From Coriobacteriia bacterium (lineage in GTDB: Bacteria > Actinomycetota > Coriobacteriia > Coriobacteriales > UMGS124), in assembly GCA_018368455.1 (NCBI GenBank), contig JAGZEG010000005.1:124001-188000 (forward strand): a stretch of DNA of 64,000 nt, given 5' to 3'. The notes beneath the pieces were generated by a model, which was not told the DNA's origin, ran no database searches, and worked only from the letters and a program-made list of their open reading frames with translations. The position numbers and the translations under genes are program-made. Positions 8,360 through 16,901 of this stretch are shown here, piece after piece; position 1 is the stretch's first letter; the number at the start of each line of letters is the position of its first letter.

Positions 8360-11023
8360 ATGATGACGAAAGCTGACGAAACGCTTCCCGTTGCCAAGCG
8401 GGTTGTCCTCGCGGTGGACACGTCCACCGACATGCTGGCGTGCGCGTTGGGGCGGACGGGAGACGGCGCCTCGCTCGAGATCGTCGCTGCAGCCGATCAC
8501 CTGTGCCGCCGCCAGGCCAACGTCGAGCTTGTGCCGACCGTCGACGCGCTGTTGGCTGGCGCCGGCCTGACGCGCGTTGACGTCGACGCCGTCGTGTGCG
8601 GCACGGGACCTGGCTCGTTCACGGGCGTGCGCATCGGCGTGGCGGCGGCCAAGGGTCTGGCCTGCGGCCTGTGCGTCCCGCTGTACGGGGCGTCGACGCT
8701 TGACGCCGTGGCGTGGGTCGCCTGGGACGCCGGCGTGCGCGGGCTGGTAGGCGTCGTGGGCGACGCCATGCGCAAGGAGGTCTACCCCGGGCTGTATCGG
8801 CTGGGCGACGAGGGTGTCGAGCGCCTGTTTGCCAGCGAGATCGTCTGCAAGGTGCCCGTGGCCGTCGAGGCATGGGCTGCCCGCTCCGATCGCGAGGCCA
8901 TCCAGCTCACGGGCGACGGCCTCAAGAAGTACCGCGCCGCTTTCGAGGAAGCGGGCTTCGCAAACTTCGTCGACGAGAGCCTGTGGTATCCGACCGGCGA
9001 AGGCCTCCTGCGCGCGGCGGTGACCACGGCGCCGCAGCTGCTGCGTTCCCCGATGCCTCGCGTATCTCAATACGCGTCGGCATCGGGCGCCTTGCATCTG
9101 CAGCACCGTGGCACCGCCGAGGATGATTGCGAACTCGCATCCGCCTCGGCGGCTACGTGCCGAGAAGAAGACACCCCGACGGCGCCCACGGTGCAGCAGA
9201 TGCAAGGCGCGGAAGAGCGCCGCGTGGTAAGCCACGCAAGCTCTCCCGCAACGCCGCAGATGCTGTGCTGTGGTGCGCCGTCGGGGGATCCGGCGCTGGT
9301 GCTCCCGATCTACACCCGCCTCTCGGACGCCGAGGAGAACGAGCGCGTGCGCCTGGGTATCGCTGAGCCGGCGAGCGTGCGCGTGACGGGCGTCGACGAC
9401 GACCTCGGCGACATCCACGTGCAGCAGCGCCCCATGTCCGTCAACGACCTTGCCGCCGTCGCCGACCTCGAGGCGCGCGCGTTTGACCCGGCGAGCGGCC
9501 ACAAGGCGTGGACGCAGGCCATGTTTGCCGACGAGTACGCACAGCCCAGTCGCACGTGGTGGGTCATCCATGACCAGGGCACGATCGTCGGCTTTGCCGG
9601 CGGCCTCATCGTCGACGGCAATCTCGAGGTGCTCGACGTCGCCGTCGACCCCGATCGCCGCCGCCAGGGCCTCGCGAAGCGCCTGCTGTCGCGCATCGCC
9701 TATGACGCGCAGATGCTCGGCGCGCGCACGTCGACACTCGAGGTCGCGCGCGACAACGTGGCGGCGCGGGCGCTGTACGAGCAGGTGGGTTTCGAGGTCG
9801 TCGGCGTGCGCAAGGCCTACTACGGGCGGACGGCCGACGGCACGCCCCGCGACGCGCTCACGATGAAGGCGAGCCTGCCGCTGGCTATCGACGTCGAGGC
9901 CGACGAGCCCGAGCCTCGTCCTGCCGAGCGCGTCTGGCCGCCGGTCGAGCCGGAGCGCACGGTGGAGGAGCGGCAGGCCTTGCAGGCCGCGGGCGACCTC
10001 GTCCTGGCTATCGAGAGCAGCTGCGACGAGACGGCCATCGCCATCATCGACGCTGCGGGCGAGCTGCGCGCCAACGTCGTCTCGACGCAGATCGACTTCC
10101 ACGCTCGCTTCGGCGGCGTTGTGCCAGAGATCGCGAGCCGCAAGCACACGGAGGCTATCGTCGGTGTCTACGAGGAGGCCATGGCGCAGGCGGGGGCCTC
10201 GCTGGGCCTTGCGACGGGCCCGCTGCGTCCCGAGGAGCTGGCGGCCGTGGGCGTCACGCAGGGGCCGGGCCTCGTGGGTGCGCTCGTCGTGGGCGTCGCG
10301 TTCGCCAAGGGGCTTGCGTGGGCGGCCGACAAACCGCTCGTGTGCGTGAACCACCTCGAGGGGCATCTGTTTGCCAACCTGTTCGAGACGCCCGACCTCG
10401 AGCCGCCGTTCGTGGCGAGCCTGCTGTCGGGCGGGCACACGATGCTTGTGCATGTGAGGGCGTGGGGCGACTACGAGGTGCTGGGGCAAACACTCGACGA
10501 CGCAGTGGGCGAGGCGTTTGACAAGGTAGCCAAGGCGCTGGGCCTGGGCTATCCTGGCGGCCCGGTCATCTCGAGGCTGGCGGCCAAGGGTAATCCGAAG
10601 GCGATTGACTTCCCCCGGGCCATGCTGCACAGCCACGACTACCGCTTCTCGCTCAGCGGGCTCAAGACGGCCGTCATCACGTACATCCAGCAGGAGAACG
10701 CGGCAGGGCGGCCCATCAACCTGCCAGACCTCGCGGCGAGCTTCCAGGCTGCCGTCATTGACGTGCAGGTGTCCAAAGCGTTGACTGCATGCAAGCAGTT
10801 TGGCGTGCGCGAGTTCTGCGCCGGGGGTGGCGTGACGGCTAACCCCGCACTGCGCGAGGCGTTCGCCCGCGAGCTCGGTAAGCGCCGCATTCGCGTGACG
10901 CTGCCCCCGCGCTCGACGTGCACGGACAACGCGGCCATGATCGCCCTGGTGGCGAAGCGCAAGCTCGAGCGCGGCGAGACGAGCCCGCTTACCGCCGACG
11001 CCGATCCGAACATGGGGCTGTAG
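8360..11023 (+). CDS. tsaD: TsaB-RimI-TsaD fusion: t6A synthesis and ribosomal protein S18 acetyltransferase
   Basis: Three normally separate proteins in one 887-residue chain. Residues 1-230 are TsaB (VVLAVDTSTDMLACAL, GTGPGSFTGVRIGVAAAKG). Residues about 353-505 are a GNAT acetyltransferase like RimI (LDVAVDPDRRRQGLAKRLL, acetyl-CoA loop; NVAARALYEQVGFEVVG). Residues 543-887 are TsaD (LAIESSCDETAIAI; metal ligands in VNHLEGHLF; CTDNAAMIALVA). Such fusions are known in Coriobacteriia. ATG 8360 is chosen because TsaB homology starts just after it; upstream in-frame codons back to 8282 are not conserved-looking. Residues 231-350 are a Cys/Ser/Ala-rich linker encoded by several palindromes (9049-9246), see findings. 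Confidence 0.95.
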   Translation: MMTKADETLPVAKRVVLAVDTSTDMLACALGRTGDGASLEIVAAADHLCRRQANVELVPTVDALLAGAGLTRVDVDAVVCGTGPGSFTGVRIGVAAAKGLACGLCVPLYGASTLDAVAWVAWDAGVRGLVGVVGDAMRKEVYPGLYRLGDEGVERLFASEIVCKVPVAVEAWAARSDREAIQLTGDGLKKYRAAFEEAGFANFVDESLWYPTGEGLLRAAVTTAPQLLRSPMPRVSQYASASGALHLQHRGTAEDDCELASASAATCREEDTPTAPTVQQMQGAEERRVVSHASSPATPQMLCCGAPSGDPALVLPIYTRLSDAEENERVRLGIAEPASVRVTGVDDDLGDIHVQQRPMSVNDLAAVADLEARAFDPASGHKAWTQAMFADEYAQPSRTWWVIHDQGTIVGFAGGLIVDGNLEVLDVAVDPDRRRQGLAKRLLSRIAYDAQMLGARTSTLEVARDNVAARALYEQVGFEVVGVRKAYYGRTADGTPRDALTMKASLPLAIDVEADEPEPRPAERVWPPVEPERTVEERQALQAAGDLVLAIESSCDETAIAIIDAAGELRANVVSTQIDFHARFGGVVPEIASRKHTEAIVGVYEEAMAQAGASLGLATGPLRPEELAAVGVTQGPGLVGALVVGVAFAKGLAWAADKPLVCVNHLEGHLFANLFETPDLEPPFVASLLSGGHTMLVHVRAWGDYEVLGQTLDDAVGEAFDKVAKALGLGYPGGPVISRLAAKGNPKAIDFPRAMLHSHDYRFSLSGLKTAVITYIQQENAAGRPINLPDLAASFQAAVIDVQVSKALTACKQFGVREFCAGGGVTANPALREAFARELGKRRIRVTLPPRSTCTDNAAMIALVAKRKLERGETSPLTADADPNMGL
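9049..9246. repeat. Nested palindromes embedded in the tsaB-rimI linker
   Basis: Four inverted repeats in under 200 bases inside a coding region: hairpin 9049-9087 (CGATGCC and CGCGTAT with their complements, loop CTCA); a 25-bp inverted repeat with one mismatch, 9087-9111 against 9186-9210; within it hairpin 9114-9152 (CCGCCGAGG with CCTCGGCGG); and hairpin 9212-9246 (AGAGC plus GCGTGG with complements). The encoded peptide is low-complexity and sits exactly between two domains. It looks like an in-frame inserted palindromic element. Confidence 0.65.
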
Positions 11024-11197
11024 GATGGCGGCTCCGTGTTTCACGGGGGTTTAGCTTTCCGGCCTTTCGCCCGACGGCTCGGACAGGGACGTCGTGGGCG
11101 TGGATTCCTGCGGTTCGGGTGGGGGCACGATCGAAGGGCGACACGGGGCCAGAGGGGCGATCGGGCACAGCGACATTGGCGATGGGGAAGGGCTGCG

Positions 11198-12292
11198 ATG
11201 GGTGGCGAACAGGCGATGCCGAGCAAGACGGCTCCTCGGGGCCGTATCGCCTATTTTGACATTGCCAGGGGCGTCGCGATGCTCGCGGTCATCGTGGGCC
11301 ACTCTTCGGCACAGGGCATCCCCTGGCCCATCGTTAACTTCTGCTACTCGTTTGACATGCCGCTGTTCTTCTTTATAAGCGGCTACTTCTGCAGGCCAGA
11401 TGTACGCCTCGACGCTCGCTACGTCGCCAAGAACGCCCGCGCCTTGTTACTGCCGTATTTGTGGACGAGCATCATCCTTCTCGCCTTGTTTGCCGTGCGC
11501 GGCCTGCTTATTCCCGAGCAGGGCGGCGGAGTCCTCGAGCTTCTCCAACGCTGGTCTCTGGCTTGCTTGTACGGGGCGGGAGGGCAGTTCGCGGGACTGC
11601 CGGCGGGCATTATCGGCATTGGCGCTCTTTGGTACCTGCTTGCCCTGTTTTGGGCCAAATTGCTGCTTGCGCTTGCGAACCGGCTGCCGGGGACACCCGT
11701 TATCGTTGCGGCCCTGTTCGTGTTGGGATACGCGTCCACGAACTGGGTGACGTGGCTGCCTTGGCTCCCGTGGAGCATCCAGCCCGCCCTGTGCGCAACC
11801 CTTTTTCTCTACCTCGGCCAGCTTGCCCATGCGAGGGGTTTGTTTGAGCGGGGCGCGCTCCATCCTGCCGCCTGGGTTGCCATGCTCCTCATCTGGCTGG
11901 TAGACGGCATATGGGGAGGGCCCATCTATCTGGTGAGCAACGAGTACGGGCATGGAGTGTTTGACCTGGTCGGAGGCGTGTTCGGTGCTTTGTGCGTCAT
12001 CAAAGGCTGCCAGCTGTTCGAGCGTCGTTTCCCGAGACTGGTGTCCGTGCCCCAGGCGTTCGGCTCCATCACGCTACCGGTGTTTTGCATGCACCTGGTC
12101 GAGATGAATGTCCTGCCTTGGGATCTCATGTTCGAGATGCTGGTCGACTTGCCGGGGCCCGTTGTCCTGGAGGCCGTTCTGCTGCGCTGCGCTATTATCG
12201 CGCTTCTCACGGGCGCGCTCTGGCTTCTTCCGCGCCCTATCTCCGGGGCGTTCTTCGCGGCTCGTCGGGATTCCGTGCAAGCGCCGCACTAG
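11198..12292 (+). CDS. Membrane acyltransferase, OafA/fucose-4-O-acetylase (acyltransferase 3) family
   Basis: A polytopic membrane protein of about 364 residues. The N-terminal signature YFDIARGVAMLAVIVGHSS followed by MPLFFFISGYF is that of acyltransferase-3 proteins, where the His of VGHS is catalytic. About ten hydrophobic segments follow. Such enzymes O-acetylate (or otherwise acylate) surface sugars using a cytoplasmic acyl donor. ATG 11198 is chosen because GGGGAAGG lies just upstream; the open frame runs further up to 11036 but that part is Arg/Gly-rich and not family-like. It precedes a row of glycosyltransferases, which supports a role in decorating surface glycan. The exact substrate is unknown. 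Confidence 0.85.
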   Translation: MGGEQAMPSKTAPRGRIAYFDIARGVAMLAVIVGHSSAQGIPWPIVNFCYSFDMPLFFFISGYFCRPDVRLDARYVAKNARALLLPYLWTSIILLALFAVRGLLIPEQGGGVLELLQRWSLACLYGAGGQFAGLPAGIIGIGALWYLLALFWAKLLLALANRLPGTPVIVAALFVLGYASTNWVTWLPWLPWSIQPALCATLFLYLGQLAHARGLFERGALHPAAWVAMLLIWLVDGIWGGPIYLVSNEYGHGVFDLVGGVFGALCVIKGCQLFERRFPRLVSVPQAFGSITLPVFCMHLVEMNVLPWDLMFEMLVDLPGPVVLEAVLLRCAIIALLTGALWLLPRPISGAFFAARRDSVQAPH

Positions 12293-12364
12293 AGCGTTTC
12301 ATCCTCTATCCTGTCAGGGATGCAGAAAACGGGTCTGTTGTCCCAGATAAGGATTGTTGGTGCC

Positions 12365-14491
12365 ATGGCAGAGAAGCGCGCGTTGTCCGTTGAAAAAAGC
12401 TTGGGCGTCACGCCTCGTGCGCCGCGCGTCACCGTCATCGTACCGGTCTACAACACCGAGCGATATCTCGAAGCCTGTCTTGACAGCCTTGTGAACCAGA
12501 CGTTTTCTGACATAGAAATCCTCTGCGTAGACGATGGCTCCACCGATAGCTCCGGCGCGATGCTCGACGCCCGCGCGGCTCGGGATGCGCGCATCCGTGT
12601 CATTCATCAGAGTAACGCCGGCGTTTCTCACGCGCGCAACGTGGCGCTGGACGCAGCGTGTGGAGAGTACATCCTCTTCGTGGACTCCGACGACTTCATT
12701 GACCTCGATACCTGCGAGAAGCTGTTGAACATCGCAGATCGCGACGGGGCGGACATCGTCGTGTTCGGCGGAGTGTCCTTCCCCTCGGTTGGCTGGATTG
12801 ACGCCTGCTTCGATACGCACGACGCCGTTTATCGAAACGACAGCTTTGGCGCATTGTTCTACGAAAACGGCTCTCATCCGTTGATGTGCAACAAGATGTA
12901 CCGGCGCTCGCTGCTCAACGACAACGGCCTGCGCTTCAACGAGACCTTCACGCTGGGCGAGGACAACGCGTTCCAGTTCTGCACGTTCCCGCGCGCTCGG
13001 GTGATCTCGTACTGCCGGGACACGTTCTACCACTACCGCTGTGAGCGAGAGGGCTCTGCTGTCAACGCCGCCGAGGACGATCGCGTGGCGCGGTTGGTCA
13101 AGCACGTGGCCATCGTCGAGTACGTTGTCAACCAGTGGGCTCAGGCGGGCTTTTTGCCGGGGCAGGAAGAGCGCCTTCTCTCGTGGTCGTCCGAGTTTCT
13201 CTCGAGAGACATCCTGTATATTTCGCAAGCCGATCGTATGCGCTTTGCGCAAGAGTACCGGCGCATCGCTGACGAGCATGGCCTGATGGTGGGACATTCT
13301 AGCCAGGCTCCCTATCTGCACGACCTCACCGATTTTGTACGCGCCGAGCTGTCCGTTTCGCCCGAGACCCCAACGGTCAGCGTCATAGCGGTGTCGTGCT
13401 ACGATGAGACGTGCCTTGACCAGGGCTTTGTCTCGCTGGCCAACCAGTACCTGCAGGACGTCGAACTGCTCTGCGTTGATGCCTATCCGGACCGGCCTTC
13501 GTCGGTCGAGCTGAAACGCCTCGTCGCGAGCGACGAGCGGGCTCGTCTTGTCGGTACGGTTGGCGAGGCGCTGAGGCTGGCGCGGGGCTCGTTCGTTATC
13601 TGCGCTCACCTGAGGGATCACTACGATTGGTATGCGCTGCGCGACATGGTGCAGGCGGCCCGGGGAGTTACCCCGGCTGCCGACGTGGTGACGGTGCGCG
13701 ACTGGTTCAACCATCTGCGCACGCAGGATCTAACCCGCTCCCTTCACATGCTTTCGAACGACGGAACCAAGCCTCTCGGCCAGGCCGATCGCGCATCGCT
13801 CGCTCCCGCAGAGCTGGGCGACGACCTCCTCTCGTTCTCGTCCCTTGACGCCTCCAACAAGCTGTGGCGCACCGACTTTGCACGTAGCGTCGAGCTGGAC
13901 TTCACAAGTGCCGCCTCTGTCGCCCTTGCCCTCATGCAGGCACGGACTATCGTGCCCTTGCCCGCGCACCTGATGCGTCGCGGCTCGTACAAGGGGATTA
14001 CGGTGGACGGTGCCCGCAACCTGGCGCGGAAGCTGGGCGATGACATGGCACAGCTGTACCGTGCGCTCGAAGAGGGGGGACTGCTGCCCGTCCACGAGAA
14101 AGGCTACGTGAACGCCTATCTCTCGGGGGGCATGTGCCTGCGCGAGCTTATGCGCAGCGATGACATCGAACAGGCGTTTCTTGAGTCTTTTGCGGGCTTG
14201 CTGAGGGAGTCTCGCCTGCTTGACGGGCACGATAAGTGGTGGTTTGTGAATGCTCGCGACTACGAGTGCGCCCAAAAGATCCTGTCAGAGGGTGTACGCA
14301 GCTTCCTCAACCTCGACCGGTACGACAGCATCGAGGACCTCTCCTCCTACATCAACGTGCTGGAGTCTCAGCTTTCTGACGCCCGCCGGGAGATCGGCTG
14401 CCTTCGTGGCTCGATGAGCTTTAGGGTGGGTCGCGCCGCGACGAAGATTCCTCGTAGGCTTGTCGATCTGCTCCATCGCTTACGTCGCTAG
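12365..14491 (+). CDS. Glycosyltransferase family 2 protein with second degenerate GT-A-like domain
   Basis: About 708 residues. The first domain (about 25-260) is a GT-A family 2 fold: VTVIVPVYNTERYLEACLDSL, CVDDGSTDSSG, NAGVSHARNVALD and the metal-binding ILFVDSDDF. The second domain (from about 335) starts like another GT2 (PTVSVIAVSCYDETCLDQGF) but lacks a DxD and other active-site residues, so it is probably non-catalytic. It ends with a short coiled coil and a basic tail (SMSFRVGRAATKIPRRL) that recurs in other glycan proteins of this window. ATG 12365 follows AAGGA at a slightly long distance; ATG 12320 is an alternative. Likely adds a sugar to a lipid-linked or wall glycan at the inner membrane. 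Confidence 0.85.
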   Translation: MAEKRALSVEKSLGVTPRAPRVTVIVPVYNTERYLEACLDSLVNQTFSDIEILCVDDGSTDSSGAMLDARAARDARIRVIHQSNAGVSHARNVALDAACGEYILFVDSDDFIDLDTCEKLLNIADRDGADIVVFGGVSFPSVGWIDACFDTHDAVYRNDSFGALFYENGSHPLMCNKMYRRSLLNDNGLRFNETFTLGEDNAFQFCTFPRARVISYCRDTFYHYRCEREGSAVNAAEDDRVARLVKHVAIVEYVVNQWAQAGFLPGQEERLLSWSSEFLSRDILYISQADRMRFAQEYRRIADEHGLMVGHSSQAPYLHDLTDFVRAELSVSPETPTVSVIAVSCYDETCLDQGFVSLANQYLQDVELLCVDAYPDRPSSVELKRLVASDERARLVGTVGEALRLARGSFVICAHLRDHYDWYALRDMVQAARGVTPAADVVTVRDWFNHLRTQDLTRSLHMLSNDGTKPLGQADRASLAPAELGDDLLSFSSLDASNKLWRTDFARSVELDFTSAASVALALMQARTIVPLPAHLMRRGSYKGITVDGARNLARKLGDDMAQLYRALEEGGLLPVHEKGYVNAYLSGGMCLRELMRSDDIEQAFLESFAGLLRESRLLDGHDKWWFVNARDYECAQKILSEGVRSFLNLDRYDSIEDLSSYINVLESQLSDARREIGCLRGSMSFRVGRAATKIPRRLVDLLHRLRR

Positions 14492-14517
14492 CCGCCTCTC
14501 ACCCGGAAGGGAATGCC

Positions 14518-15783
14518 ATGAAGGTCAGCGTTCTTGTCCCCGTGCACAATTCGGCTCCCTATCTTGAGGCGTGCCTTGACTCGATTCTCGCCCAGTCCAT
14601 GGGCGACATCGAGGTGATTTGCGTTGACGACGGCTCGTCCGACGAGTCCCCTGACATCCTGAGGCGCTATGCGGAGTCCGACGGGCGCGTACGTGTTATC
14701 ACGCAGGGTTGCGGAGGCGTGAGCGCTGCCCGTAACGTCGCGCTCGGGCACGCGCGGGGCGAGTACGTCCAGTTCGTCGATTCCGATGATGCGATCGAGC
14801 CCGGCCTGCTCGCGGGGGTCCTGGAGGTCGCCGAGCCGCTCGACGCTCAGATGGCCTCCTTTGGCTTTTCGGAGTGGTACGCAAAGGACGACGTGCTCAT
14901 AGCTCGCGAGCTCTGCGCTGACGAGTCTCTATACGGCCGTGCCTTCTCGCTTGCCGACATACAGGGGCCGGCAACGGGCCTCATGACCCCTGCCGTGTGG
15001 CACACGCTGTTTCGGCGGGACTTCTTGGACGGGCATGGGATCCGCTTCCATGAGGAGCTGCGCACCTCGGAGGACCTTGCTTTTACCTACGAGGCGCTGT
15101 CCTGTGCCGAACGCATCTGTCTTGTGGGAAGCCGCTACTATCGCTATCGCCGTGATGCCTCCGCCGCAACGCTAACCCGTGTCGACCGGGGCCTCGACGG
15201 ATATCGCGCCCTCGAGCACATCGGGGCGTTCAACGATGGGGCGTACCTCAAGGGCGGGCTGGTGGCCCACTACGTCAACCTCGTTCTGGATACGGTGCGC
15301 TACGACCTGTACTCCGCGGCGACCGCGTCGGAATATCTCGAGCTCTATCGCGGCCTACTTGATCACTGGCTTCCGCTGGCCAGGAGCCATGAGGAGCTGA
15401 TTGATGAGCGTTACCGGGCGTTCTATCAGAAGGTCCGCGACAAGGACGCTCAGCAGTTCCTGTTCGACGAATATGCCGAATATCGCGATGCCCTAGAGTT
15501 CCAGAACGCGCGGATACGGGGCTTCTACGAGCGGGAGCTCTCGACGCTGCGCGACAGGCTGGGCGAGCAGGAGCGGGCGCTCGATGAGTCCCGCCAGGAA
15601 GTGACTCGTCGCGATGACCGTGTGGTCTATCTCGAGAATCTTCTTTCCGAGACGCGAGGGGCGCTCGATTCTGCGCAACGGGGCGAGCAGGAGGTGCGTG
15701 CCTCGTATGCCTTCCGCATCGGGCGGGTGCTGACCTGGCTTCCCTCTCGGTTCAAGGCGCTCGTCAGGCGCGTACGGAGATGA
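14518..15783 (+). CDS. Glycosyltransferase family 2 protein with C-terminal coiled coil
   Basis: A 421-residue GT2 enzyme. VSVLVPVHNSAPYLEACLDSIL, CVDDGSSDESPDIL, GVSAARNVALGHARGEYVQFVDSDD (DxD metal site) are all present in the first 100 residues. After the catalytic domain comes a helical, heptad-rich region (about 340-395), then the basic tail YAFRIGRVLTWLPSRFKAL. ATG 14518 follows GGAAGGGAA at good spacing. It lies 26 bases after the previous glycosyltransferase, so the two form one transcription unit. Donor and acceptor cannot be read from sequence. Confidence 0.9.
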   Translation: MKVSVLVPVHNSAPYLEACLDSILAQSMGDIEVICVDDGSSDESPDILRRYAESDGRVRVITQGCGGVSAARNVALGHARGEYVQFVDSDDAIEPGLLAGVLEVAEPLDAQMASFGFSEWYAKDDVLIARELCADESLYGRAFSLADIQGPATGLMTPAVWHTLFRRDFLDGHGIRFHEELRTSEDLAFTYEALSCAERICLVGSRYYRYRRDASAATLTRVDRGLDGYRALEHIGAFNDGAYLKGGLVAHYVNLVLDTVRYDLYSAATASEYLELYRGLLDHWLPLARSHEELIDERYRAFYQKVRDKDAQQFLFDEYAEYRDALEFQNARIRGFYERELSTLRDRLGEQERALDESRQEVTRRDDRVVYLENLLSETRGALDSAQRGEQEVRASYAFRIGRVLTWLPSRFKALVRRVRR

Positions 15784-15888
15784 TGGGCTAAATAACCTGC
15801 ATGTGTACGGTGTAAGATCGACGCAGTGAGACCAGGCGTCTCACGGAGCGGCGAGGAAGAGAACGACGGAGCGCTCGGGGGTTTGGCG

Positions 15889-16887
15889 ATGGGACTGTTT
15901 AGCAAGAAGCACGATGGCGGTAGCGAGATCGCGGTTTCGGTTCTCACGCCAATCTACAACGTTGAGAAGTATCTGCCCGAGTGCCTCGACAGCCTCAAGG
16001 CGCAGAAGCTCAAGAACATTGAGTTCATCTGCATCAATGACGGCTCGACGGACGGCTCGCTCGACATCCTCAGGCGCTACGCTGCCGATGATCCGCGCTT
16101 CGTCATCATCGACAAGCCCAATTCAGGCTACGGCGCGTCGATGAACTGCGGCCTCGACAAGGCGCGCGGCGAGTATATAGGCATCGTCGAGTCCGACGAC
16201 GTCGCTTCTCCTAAGATGTTCAAGAAACTGTATTCATTTGCAAAGAAGAATGATTGCGACATCGTAAAGTCAAACTACTTTGAGTATGACGGCACCAACG
16301 ACGTATTCCAGGACGTTTTTGGCAACTTCCGGCTTGGCAAGCCGTTTGACGTCCGTGACGACCTCGAGGTCATGAAGGCGCTGCCCATCATCTGGGCAGC
16401 CATCTACCGTCGCTCGATGCTTGTCGACAATAACGTCCGCTTCAACGAGACGCCGGGCGCATCGTTCCAGGACACGTCGTTCGTATTCCAAGCATGGGTT
16501 GCCTCTCGCCGCATCGCCCTGCTCAAGGACGCCTTCCTACACTATCGCGTGAGCCGCGCCGAGTCGTCGGTCAAGAGCGACTCCAAGGTGTTCGAGGTGT
16601 GCAAGGAGTACGAGCTGAGCTATGAGTTCATGCATCGCGACCCGCGCCGCGTCGAGGACTTTGGTAAGCTCGTCAACGTCATCAAGCTGGGCACGTATCG
16701 CTGGAACTACAACCGCATTGCCGAACAGCATCGCCCTGCCTTTTGCGATCGCTGGTCTCAGGAGCTGAGGCGCGACGATGCCGAGGGACTTCTGGATGCC
16801 ACGCTGTTCACGCCCCAGGACTGGCGGGTCATCTGCGCTATCCGGGATGACCCCGCTGCATTTGTGGCCTCGCATCCCGAAATGTAG
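15889..16887 (+). CDS. Glycosyltransferase family 2 protein
   Basis: A 332-residue GT2 enzyme: SVLTPIYNVEKYLPECLDSL, CINDGSTDGSLDIL, NSGYGASMNCGLDKARGEYIGIVESDD (ExDD in place of the more usual DxDD), then a region with AIYRRSMLVDNNVRFNE and SFVFQAW typical of the WfgS/WcaA-like group. There is no coiled coil and no basic tail, unlike its neighbours. ATG 15889 is preferred because the GT2 core starts about 15 residues later; a GTG at 15826 would add 21 residues. Probably transfers one sugar in the same glycan pathway. Confidence 0.88.
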   Translation: MGLFSKKHDGGSEIAVSVLTPIYNVEKYLPECLDSLKAQKLKNIEFICINDGSTDGSLDILRRYAADDPRFVIIDKPNSGYGASMNCGLDKARGEYIGIVESDDVASPKMFKKLYSFAKKNDCDIVKSNYFEYDGTNDVFQDVFGNFRLGKPFDVRDDLEVMKALPIIWAAIYRRSMLVDNNVRFNETPGASFQDTSFVFQAWVASRRIALLKDAFLHYRVSRAESSVKSDSKVFEVCKEYELSYEFMHRDPRRVEDFGKLVNVIKLGTYRWNYNRIAEQHRPAFCDRWSQELRRDDAEGLLDATLFTPQDWRVICAIRDDPAAFVASHPEM

Positions 16888-16901
16888 CGCAGGGGGGCTG
16901 T

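Noticed and set aside
8318..11044. Minus-strand open frame of about 900 codons opposite tsaB-rimI-tsaD
   Set aside because: Same GC artefact; the plus-strand frame has three conserved domains.
12314..13714. Minus-strand open frame opposite the first GT2 gene
   Set aside because: Antisense shadow of a conserved glycosyltransferase; no start signal or motif.
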